Source: Notospermus geniculatus
Taxonomy: Eukaryota > Nemertea > Pilidiophora > Heteronemertea > Lineidae
Reading direction: 5' to 3'
Length of the DNA stretch: 64,000 nt
Assembly: GCA_002633025.1 (NCBI GenBank)
Contig: NMRB01000165.1
Coordinates: 98,773 to 162,772 of the forward strand
The notes beneath the pieces were generated by a model. That model made no database searches, was not told the origin of the DNA, and was given only the letters and a program-made list of their open reading frames with translations. Numbering within the stretch: the stretch's first letter is position 1; each line of letters opens with the position of its first letter. The position numbers and the translations under genes were made by a program. This document shows, piece by piece, positions 10,796-21,500 of the stretch.

Positions 10796-11032
10796 GAAGG
10801 CCACACAGAGGGGGGCACAGAAGGCCACGGGGATCGATGAAGGCAAGCACCAAAGGCGCGACCCAGAAAATTTTGAAATCTGGAAGGCCATTGGTGCGAT
10901 TTCCCAGCATCTGAGGGACAAATTACAAGGCAATTCTGTGGCACTTTGAAAAAGGGCAACTTTTCTAACGTTGGTCACCGAAAATAGGGGGGCATGGGCT
11001 GGTACGGTGCCCCCTGGATCCGCGCCTGCTTG
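10796..11032. repeat. Fragment of GGATCC-type repeat
   Basis: Ends in gccccctggatccgcgcctg, the terminal word shared with 7966, 15594, 36577 and 41581. The acccagaaaattttgaaatc body also fits the interior of that family. Only one end is present. Confidence 0.45.
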
Positions 11033-12106
11033 TCATGTGATGATCATGAAGTGCTCTCAATCATCACAAGCAGATTAGTTTTGACTTGGTTGTCTGTATC
11101 TATGATAGTGGAATGCTGCTGAGTCCTTCGTGTTCGTTCATTTGGATATCCCCTAGCAGAAATCCATCAGTCACTTCGCCATGTCTTGAACACCATCTTA
11201 TCTCAAGCTGTCAGTCTTATGTGGACTGTTCCTTTCAACCTGTCTCATCAAGATAAATGGTCATTCTCATGGAAATGCATCCGAATATGGAATTTGAGGG
11301 GACTACATCTCTTGCCTGGGCTTTCGCTTGAGATCAGATCCATGACTAGTGATGTCTCAGACCACATTGTCTGCCCGGATTTACATGTATCAACCCCATT
11401 CCATTTGGGCTGTCGTGGCTGTGATGGAGTGTTACTTCAATCTGTCTTGAGAAGATTAAGAACTGCTCCAGTGAAGTGTGTTCAAACATTGAACGATAAT
11501 TATAGGCAAGAACTGGAAGCCCTCAGACAATAGATTATTGGAAGAAATATTACAAATGGAGGAATCAACTCATAGGAGATTGATACGACGTGACCACTGA
11601 GGTTGGCTTCACAAGACGATCTGCTTCTGTCACCGGAGACTGGCACGACACAGGAGGTCACGGAGTCATACATGTACCAGGGGGAAAGTTGATCATCTTA
11701 GCTTTCCTGCTGGTCTTGGGGGCGCCCGGACCTCAACCAAATTCACCATGAAGCAGTTCAGAACCCTTGCAGTGATGAAATTGCCCGGTGCGGGTGGCGA
11801 AGATCACTGGCGGAAACTTGGCGTGTCCCGATAAGAACGATCCTCAAAGCAGCCATAATTGATTGGCCTTGATCTCCCTTGATCCAAGTTTTCTGCCCTG
11901 GATCTGAGGATTAACTAGTCAATAGACCCTGTCATTATTGGATGCAGAAATACTAATTAACTCTCTTTGATATGTCAATGTTGTATTGACACAAGAACGG
12001 TCCCCTATCGTGCAGTTCTTTGACGAGAAGGTGGAGGTAGCGTTGTGGAGGTTCACTTCAATGTTTGCCTTGATCATCGTGTCACAGCGCCAGGAGATAT
12101 GAGACG
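11033..12106. other. No gene recognised
   Basis: The longest frame (11186-11533, plus, 115 codons) has no recognisable domain or splice context and I leave it uncalled. Confidence 0.5.
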
Positions 12107-13000
12107 ATATTGCAACTGCTTTCCATGACAGTTGCTTACCATGCAGGCCATCTCAGCGGAAGCTCCACGAGATTGCAACTGCTTTCCATGATGGTTGCTT
12201 ACCAAGGAGCAGTCCATCCCAGCAGAAGCTCCACGAGATTGCAACTGCTTTCCATGACAGTAGACTGGTCCCCGGTCTATAAATATAAAATATATAGACC
12301 GGTACTGCCTGCGAGTTTCATGGCGTTGATTGGTCCAATTCGAAAACCAACGACTTGCTACAATTGGTTGGAAAATCAGCCTTGTGTCATTCGCTATGGC
12401 ACTTTATAAGGCTTTTGCATGCATTGGTTTCAAGGACCCATACTCAGTCTTTCGTCTGGCATTGATTATCGCTAAGGCACGCTTTGTAGCAAGCGAAAAG
12501 CGATACTTATTCACTGCAATGTTGATATTTACCAGCCGCCGCCCTGATTCCTCGTTGCAACTGGTATCCGGTCCTTCATCATGTGGTTGTACGTGTTCTA
12601 AGTACAGTCATGACTGGATACTAGTCACTTCCGGGGGCAGCCAGATTTCTGCCGTCCTCAGTAGCCAGGACCGATCCTCCGCTACATCCAGCCCGCCAGG
12701 GCCACCAGCGGAGGATCGGGTACCAATCTATCCATGACAGTTGTTTACCATGCAGTCCATCCCAGCAGTTCCACGAGATTGCAACTGCTTTCCATGATGG
12801 TTGCTTACCAAGGAGCAGTCCATCCCAGCAGAAGCTCCACAAGATTGCAGCTGCTTTCCATGATGGTTGCTTACCATGCAATCCATCCCAGCAGAAGCTC
12901 CACGAGATTGCAACTGCTTTCCATGATGGTTGCTTACCATGCAGTCCATCTTAGCAGAAGCTCCAACAGATGATGTGATATTGCAGCTGCTTTCCATGAC
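12107..13000. repeat. Minisatellite of about 63-67 bp units, interrupted
   Basis: Units contain gattgcaactgctttccatg, ggttgcttacca and cccagcagaagctccacgag. Three to four units lie at 12107-12260 and four to five at 12731-13000, with a 470-bp element between. Several units keep the same reading frame, which creates long but meaningless frames on both strands. Confidence 0.9.
12261..12730. mobile_element. Inverted-end element in the minisatellite, 10-bp flanking repeat
   Basis: Ends TAGACTGGTCCCCGGTCT and, inverted, TAGATTGGTACCCGATCC. TCCATGACAG stands on both sides (12251-12260 and 12731-12740). The length of the duplication suits a Mutator-like element, but because the host is itself a tandem repeat, unequal exchange could also explain it. 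No transposase frame. Confidence 0.6.
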
Positions 13001-14860
13001 AGTGAAAGAGTGTTGTACCATGCAACTCATCTCAGCTTTGGTAAAATTCTCATGTCTGTATTTTACCATCTGCTGTTATGCCCCGTGATGGCATTCACCA
13101 TGTCTGTATCATTTGGCACCCTTGCCCATATCTGTGGTAGCTGTCTCCATGGAACCAATAGTAAATCGTGGTTTTTCAGGATCTTGGATCTATACCTCTA
13201 TCCACGTCTTCTTTTCTTTGAGTCTGACAAAATATTGTTATTCTTTTCTACTCTCTGCCAGATCGAAGAGGCAATATTGTGAGCCATAACTTCATGGCTA
13301 TATTACTGTGAAACAAATGCATTGATCATACAAAGCAATTTGTCTTTTTCAAAGACAGTCAGCAAACAACATATCACAGTAACGAAGAGATTGGTGGAGT
13401 ACTTTTCAAATTTTTCAATGTTTATTGAAAGTAAACAAGAAGCATGCGATAAGTACTTTCGATCACGACACTTTCCTGTTGATAAATGCTTAAGTTTCAT
13501 GTCTACTGTAATGATTGGCTGACGTAAGTTAGACATATTGATGTCTGTCATGACTGCTTGTTTGTACGGCCCGCTTCTGATATTGAACCTTCATCAGTTT
13601 TGTATTTTCCATCATCAAGATTGCCCCAGACTTAGGATTTATTGATTTCGTCCTGTTAAGTAAACCACATTATGAATTTTACATCTGACTCTGTTTTTCT
13701 TTCTGAAGGATTGATTGACGTACCTCATGTCTGGCGTGTATGTTTTTCTTGCAGCGAATTGTTGATAAGATCATAAATTTGATTTGGTGAAATGTTTGAC
13801 AAAAAGTGGCATGCTCGCACCAAACTGATTGGAGTGGGATCTGTTCCTGATTTGATTTGCAGTTTTCTTCTTCTGTGGTGATGAAGATTAACTGTTCAAT
13901 ATATGGAAACATTGACATTTGGCCTCATGAGGTTTGAATCTTTTGTCATTATAGGACCACGGCATTGCCACTTTTTGTCGACAGCCGGCGCCAGCGTGCC
14001 ACTCTCCAACCCAGGGACTAACTATGTTGTCTGGCGAATTGACCCGATTTACTACGTACATTTTGTAATGCATTTTTGTAGTTCGTGTTGCTGCCGCTAG
14101 GTGGCTCCCTCTACGTCGGCAGTCAAATAACGCATTAGAGATCCAATCCGTGCTCCTTTAATAAGCTGAATCCAGCCTTCCCTATATGAGACAGAAAGTG
14201 GTCTGCAGGTTAATCCGAAACCATGGAGGTTGTCACCAACTTGATGAACTCTGGTTGTAAAAATTTCTCTCAGAGACGACGTGAAAGAGAACTTGATCTT
14301 AAGGATTACCAGGTGCTGCGAAGGTTAATGTGGATGTCACTCATTCAGTGGATTCCAATCCACCTCTGATGTTTTTATGATATGAAGGATTATATCTGGG
14401 GTTTGACATGAGATGTTGCAAGTTTGGTGGCTCTTGTCATTCACCAATTATTTTCTCCAGAATGAGAGACTTCATTATGAATAGGTGGCAGCACTGCACC
14501 AGCAGTCCTGAATAATACTACCCTTTTCAAAATGAAATTGACACGGGACAGTATTAACCTGAATGGCTTTTTCAGTTGATTTCTACAGCAGTGACGCCTA
14601 ATCGATAGTGACCAAAATTTCTCCTTGGTGTCCTTTTACCGTAGCCAAATTGATATGTTACACTTTCATTAATTCCAAGCCTGACTCGCAGTTCTTGTTT
14701 AAACCAGTATATATTATCTGAAGCCTAAATCTCAGTTCAATATTTCAACTCTGATCATGGCTGTCAATAAACTGAATGAAATCAGGCATCCACTGCCTGC
14801 TGTTGGAACTAATGCTGCCGTAACTACTGAAGCATTGAGTAAGCATCAGATTATATAGTT
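13001..14860. other. No gene recognised; one weak exon candidate
   Basis: Mostly unique AT-rich sequence. A 39-bp open segment at 14274-14312 has acceptor tttctctcag and donor gtgctgcg and is phase 0 on both sides, so it could precede microexon a, but the donor is weak and the similarity to AP1AR is slight. Confidence 0.4.
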
Positions 14861-15501
14861 CCGAGGTTGAGAAAGCACTCAATTTGATCACATGCTACAA
14901 CAGATGTGTCAAGTCAGCTCTGTAGAATTCAACAATAGTGGCTTCATCCATTCATGTTTCACCGAGTAGAATCCGATATGCACTTGGCGAAAATGATGTG
15001 GTTGATGCTTGCATTAGGTGCAATCCCTTGGGTGAATGGATCTGATAAGTCAGTTGACACCATTGACACAGAACCTGATCAGCAACAACAGCCAAGAGTC
15101 TGTGCGTGTGCTCTTAAAAAATTCCCTCTGACAGGTATTTTTTCTATGTTGTTCAGAATTAATGCAGTCAATCTCTTCTTCTCTCTAATTCGCTGAAAAT
15201 GACGGGTGATGTCGGCGAGTAAGAAAACAGTCTTGTCTGCGGCATTAAGAAGTTGATGAGTTTACATTCCCTTGTTGCTGATCGAGTCATGATGTATTAT
15301 TCTGCTGCGTAATTGATGGCCTCTGATCGAGAAGGGTTTTTGGTGCATGAAACTACAGGCAGAAAACATCCCACTCACTTCTTGGTGTTTCGAAGACAAG
15401 CAGATTTTGAGAAAGTGAAAATCATGATTTGAGCAAATCACATTCTTGAATTGTGAAAATAATCTTGATTCTAACAACCGTTTTCATTTTTCTCGTTGCA
15501 G

Positions 15502-15522
15502 TTTGAGAATCTCATGGATGAT
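15502..15522 (+). CDS. AP1AR: AP1AR microexon a, copy 1 (21 bp)
   Basis: This 21-bp exon encodes FENLMDD, phase 0 on both sides. The acceptor is tttctcgttgcag and the donor is gtaagtag. In vertebrate AP1AR the matching segment is FENLVES, just after the membrane-anchoring N-terminus. The exon is preserved exactly in the second copy at 20514-20534 while flanking intron sequence differs at several positions, which supports it being coding. On its own it would be too short to call; the downstream phase-compatible exons give it weight. Confidence 0.75.
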
Positions 15523-18500
15523 GTAAGTAGAATATTTTCAATCTTTTATCATTTGCAATTAATACTTTTGTCACAATTTTCAGGTTCTTATCAGTGGCGG
15601 ATCCAAGGGGGGGGCCCGGCGCACGCCCCCCCCCCCCTTTCAGCCGCCGAGCAACAAAAATTTTGGAAGGCATCAGACCCCTGATTTTTAGTAAAAAGAA
15701 AGTTCAATTTGGCCTGCCAGGGTGCCAGGAAATCGCGTTTCCGGCACTTTTACCCAGAAATTTTCGGCGCTTTGCGCCTTCGGGGCTCAGGGAATAGGGG
15801 TTGCCCATTCCACGCCCCCACCCCCCGTTCGGCAACTCCTGGATCCGTGTGTGCTTATCATGCTACATTCGTATATTTTCTACTAAATTGGCCTTTGGTA
15901 GTGAAAGGATAAGGTTTAACGTCCTGTGTATCCCTGATTTTACATGGCAAACTACCAAAGCTCCAATTCAACTGATAAATTACCCTTCCGAGGCTTGTTG
16001 GCTGGGAATCTGGTTGGATGCCAAAACCAACCCGTTTCCCAAGAGAATCATTAGACGGTTGAAGTTGCTGCACATCCATGGCAATGAATGATGAATTATT
16101 GGTTTGAAACAGTTCATGTCACCCAATTGCTAAGACGAGACTAGATTGGTTATCCACCAAGCGTGGATTAATTGCCAATGTTGTGGAGTAGATGGGAACT
16201 TTATTGCGAAGTAAAATTCATCACCAAATTTGTCATTTTCCAAGAGTAAATGCCCCCATCACACCAAGCTAGTTCTCAGTATGTTGTTGAAAATGTTGCC
16301 GAACGGCTCAAACTGTGTGCGAACGGACTGGACATAGTGGCAACTTTTTGCACTCTTTGTACGAAGTTCATGGACAGGCTCGGACGGGAAGGGCGTTCCA
16401 GAACATCGAGGCATTATTTGGCCAACGTTACATGTTCTAGCCCGTTTTATGATTTTTAGCCCGCTTGGCCGCAAGGCCCAGCAGGGCTTATGCTGTGGTT
16501 GGGGTCATTTAGTGGTGGTCTGTCGTGCGTCCGTACGGCGGTTCGGCGGTACGGCGCTTCGTCCGTAAACTTTTGGTTTGTTAGCGCTCTAGCGCCTTTA
16601 TTTTTTGACGAATCTTTTTGGTCTTTGGTGGGTCTATATATAGGCCTAAGATCTAGGTCGAGTTCGATTTTGAGCACGTTTGGATTCCTATTTTGGCCTC
16701 CAGGGGGCGTTTTGTGAAAAATTTCAAAGGGCTATATTTTGATAATGGTTTGAACTATCATGTTGAAACTTTGTACACATGTACCTCTAGGTTATAGCAA
16801 CTTACAGACAAACTTTCGGTGAAATCTGATTCTTCACTTTGCCACTAGGGGGCCAAAACCAAAATCACTGAAAGTGCTATTNTATGTTTGACTGATTGGG
16901 CCCCAGTGAACGGAACGCAATCAAGTGGTCTGGTTTGATTTGGTTGGACATCCTAGGGGAGGAAACAGTGGGAGTAGAATTCACAGAGATGACTCGATGA
17001 GGTAGCACATACAGGCTTTAGCACATTGTAGCCGTACTTACACTACAAAGAGAAGTCTGGGTTTTTTCAGGTCCGGATTCATTTGAAGTCCGGGTTTTTC
17101 TCTTTCGCCACAAATCCAGTTAGTACGAAACCCAGAGATCACAGGTGAAGGTCACATCCATGGGTCACTCAATGTGGTAACACATGTAATTATTGCAACG
17201 CCATCTGTTGCCGGGTCTAGAACTAAGATAATTGCACTTACACCTGAAGTAGAAGCCCGGGCCAAGTCCGGACTTGATCTAGACCCACTCATGTCATCCG
17301 GTCTTAAGTCCGGACTTTGTAGACCCGGGCTTCATTACGTCCGCCTTCATTACGTCCGCCTTCGTTTGTAGTGTAGTACATGTACATGTATGGCTTATTT
17401 TGCTGAGATTTCCTTATGTCTCACATCAGCCTAGGCTTGACGGCCCACATGTCACTCTGAGTAACTGTGATGCTTATTCAATGGCCAACCAGTTTATAAA
17501 TAGATGTCACATTGCGGTGGGAACAGCTGGTGGATAAGCCATTTGGTCTCACCATCATCCTGATCCTACCCAATATGTGTATTTCCCACTGTGATTTTCA
17601 TATTAACACCAGTTGCCTTTCCGGCTGTATCTGATGATCAAAAGCATGTGGCGTCGAACAGCAGCTGCTGCACGAGAGTTTCTCCTCTGAAATATATTCG
17701 TTAGATTTTTAGCCCACCTGGTGAGCAATTAGCGTGGCGCAGTGTCTGTCACCGTCATCGTCAGTATCCAGTAGCAGCGCATGTTTTGTAACCACTGGGG
17801 CTGTTGACACCGAACTTGGTACACAAGTAGCCCTAGTTCAAATGACCTCAGGCACCATCTAATAAACAGATAACTAGGCCTAAAATGTTCTAACCTGGTG
17901 CAAATTTGTATTAGATTAGATATCCAAATTGCCAAATTTTGACCATGATCATATGGCCCTGGAGTATTTTGACTACCGACTCATGTCTAAATCTTTGTCT
18001 CTTCACAGGAAACACAGCCAGAAGAATCTATAATGTAAGTACCGGTATATCTTACTCAAACTGAGCTGAACTGGGAATTTACATCTGGTACAAATGTGGA
18101 GATCCTAGGTCTTTTACCAACTGCACGATGTTGTTTTCAATCCTCCAGTTTGTTCTGGAATGCCCTGTATTGGGAAACTGATATTTTTCAATGGATTAAG
18201 CATTGATTGCATTGAATTCCTATCTAAAATGTCATAGGAGATGGCACTTTATACTCAGTATTTATCTAATTAAGGTGTTTCACTAGGCCTTTTTACACGG
18301 TGCTGGTGCGTTCCGGATCGAGACTAGATCGAGGAGGGTTCGGTTATTTTTCCCTGTGTAAAAGCGAAACAACTGACCTCCACCTTCCTCGGGCCAGTTC
18401 AGTTCGCAGCGTGAGTCTCGGGAAGGTGGAGGTAGGTGCAGGTCAGTTATTCTCTCATGTAAAAGCGAACCGACCTCCTCATGTGGGATTGAGCACGCTC

Positions 18501-21500
18501 CCAGAGTGACATCACTCACGTACTTGCTGTAAGTTAACTGTGAAGAAATCACGCGCGTGATCTCTCAAGCATTGCTCATGCTGTCAGAAGCATAGTTTAT
18601 CGATTTTTAGTGATTATTTTCGGGATATTTTTTAGTTACGATAACTGTAAATGTTGATACATGCCATCTAGTGGCACGCATTTGAACGAACCGACCTCGA
18701 ACTAGATCGAGGCGGGTTACTGAGCCCGCACCGTGTAAAAGCGATCAATCCATCCTGAACCGAACCCGCCCGACATGCCCGAGGAGGGTGGAGGTAGGTT
18801 TCCTCGAACCAGCACCGTGTAAAAAGGCCCACTATGTACATTGCTGACCAGCTGTTAATTACTTAAGACATTCATTTTACCTGCATTTAACGAATATGAT
18901 TATTTCAACCATCTGTCAGTTTCAGCTGAAGAAACTAATGATATCCAGCATTTTTCTGCCAAAAAGGTGTTACTTCATCTTTTTCATTGCATATAAAGAA
19001 AAACCTGAGAGAAGTACATAAACCATCGTGCAAGTTCGTGCAGTTTATACCTCGTAATGGGATGTGAGAGAGTTCGTGTCATTGCCAGTGGCACCGGGGA
19101 ACACTTCTCCGAATTAGTAATGCCAGTCATGTCTTGTGGCAGTTCCAGAGCAGAATCACTAGGGCATGGCTGAAGCATAATCAGATTAACTGTAGGATTC
19201 CCATTCTTCCTCGTGGTGAAACGTACATCACAAGAAACGTGAAATATTCGTATTCTATGAGTCTCAGTCATTGCTCTTCGCCTTTGGGTATATTCATTAG
19301 AATTTTATGGGATATGTGGGAGTCTGAAATGCAGCAATGACCATTGCTATGAAAGGATATAGAGGCCTTGCAATGACGTCATCCTGGCGGCCATGCTGGA
19401 GGGCACAGGCCTTGACATGGTGCAGAGGTGTGACGTGACCTGCGTGAAGTGTGCCACGTCATTGTTTGACGTAACGTCATTGGGGCATGCACGGCTCATT
19501 TCGCTGCGCTTCTGCAGCATGTGCCCCCAGCATGGCGGCTTGTGACGTCATTTGCAAGGCCTCTATACTAGTATGCTGCAGTCATGCACCACTGGATGCA
19601 GGACCAAGATGGGGGATGCAGCACAATGACACAAGGCTTGCAATGCACAATACATGACAACATGTTATCCAGTGTTGTTTGGGTCACACGATGGTCGTGT
19701 TGATCCCGGCGCCACTTTCCAATGTTGATTTGCTGTTACTGCATCTGGGATAACTATTCCATGTTACAAAAAATTCATGAGCTTGCTTATGAATTTTTGA
19801 TGGTACACACCTGATGTAGATGTGATGTGGCATCTAGAAGAGCAGAAAGGCAATCATCTGGGCCNCCGAGGTTGAGAAAGCACTCAATTTGATCACATGC
19901 TACAACAGATGTGTCAAGTCAGCGCCGTAGAATTCAACAATAGTGGCTTCATCCATTCATGTTTCACCGAGTAGAATCCGATACGCACTTGGCGAAAATG
20001 ATGTGGTTGATGCTTGCATTAGCGTGCAATCCCTTGGGTGAATGGATCTGATAAGTCAGTTGACACCATTGACACAGAACCTGATCAGCAACAACAGCCG
20101 AGAGTCTGTGCGTGTGCTCTTAAAAAATTCCCTCTGACAGGTATTTTTTTCGATGTTGTTCAGAATTAATGCAGTCAATCTCTTCCTCTCTCTAATTCGC
20201 TGAAAATGACGGGTGATGTCGGCGAGTAAGAAAACAGTCTTGTCTGCGGCATTAAGAAGTTGATGAGTTTACATTCCCTTGTTGCTGATCGAGTCATGAT
20301 GTATTATTCTGCTGCGTAATTGATGGCCTCTGATCGAGAAGGGTTTTTGGTGCATGAAACTACAGGCAGAAAACATCCCACTCACTTTTTGGTGTTTCAA
20401 AGGCAAGCAGTTCAGTAACTGCTCTGAAAATCATGATTTGAGCAAATCACATTGTTGAATTATGAAAATAATCTTCTTGATTCTAACAACCATTTTCATT
20501 TTTCTCGTTGCAGTTTGAGAATCTCATGGATGATGTAAGTAGAATATTGTAGAATATTTTCAATATTTTATCATTTTCAATGAATACTTTTGTGACAATT
20601 TTCAGGTTCTTATCATGCTGTTTTAAATACCCGGTACACTGTATGTCTATTTTCTACTAAATTGGCCTTTGGTAGTGAAAGGAAGGTTTAACGTCCTGTG
20701 TATCCCTGATTTTACATGGCAAACTACCAAAGTTCCAATTCAACTGACAAATTATCCTTCCGAGGCTTGTTGGCTGGGAATCTGGTTGGATGCCAAAACC
20801 AACCCGTTTCCCAAGAGAACCATTAGACGGTTGAAGTTGCTGCACATCCATGGCAATGAATGATGAATTATTGGTTTGAAACAGTTCATGTCACCCAATT
20901 GCTAAGACGAGACTAGATTGGTTATCCACCAAGCGTGGATTAATTGCCAATGTTGTGGAGTAGATGGGAACTTTATTGCGAAGTAAAATTCATCACCAAA
21001 TTTATCATTTTCCAAGAGTAAATGCCCCAATCACACCAAGCTAGTTCTCAGTATGTTGTTGAAAATGTTGCCGCACGGGCTCAAACTGTGTGCGAACGGA
21101 CTGGACGTAGTGGCAACTTTTTACAGTCTTTGTACGAACTTCATGGACAGGCTCGGACGGGAAGGGCGCTCCAGAACTTCGAGGCATTATTTGGCCAAAG
21201 TTACACGTTCTAGCCTGTTTTATGATTTTTTTAGGACGGGGCGGGACGTTTTGAGAACTACATGTACTTCAGTGTGACAGTACCTTTAGCAAGCCCCAGG
21301 ATGGGATTTCTGCTTCCTGCAGGCTGTTCCCAAGAAGAACTCCGATCTGGACACATAATATACCGGTAGAATGAACTTAGACAAAATCACAGCTGATGTA
21401 GAATTCTACACTCCTACAGTGTCGAGCCCAACCCAGTCCGCCATCCTCCCGATGGGATGATCTTGGAGGTGAAAATGGAATGAAGTTTGCACGCAAGCGA

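Larger units (their letters stand above)
14861..19864. repeat. Large duplicated block, copy 1 (probable haplotype A)
   Basis: Begins ccgaggttgagaaagcactc and ends gcaatcatctgggcc. Copy 2 (19866-23965) has the same two ends, and the copies abut at an N. By eye, substitutions are a few percent in aligned parts. Large differences are discrete: insertions at 15594, 18286 and 19360, and a replaced segment 16457-16881 next to another N. Confidence 0.92.

Noticed and set aside
10480-10959. 159-codon minus-strand frame, the longest open frame in the window
   Set aside because: It runs through the MITE at 10615-10795 and a GGATCC-type repeat; no domain.
12728-13069. Repetitive reading frames with KQLQSRGASAGMDC-like units
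   Set aside because: Translation of the minisatellite, open on both strands because unit lengths are near multiples of three.
14954-15196. 80-codon plus frame with a signal-peptide-like start (MWLMLALGAIPWVNG)
   Set aside because: The other haplotype copy has a one-base insertion (attagcgtgc) that breaks the frame, and the end is not in phase with microexon a.
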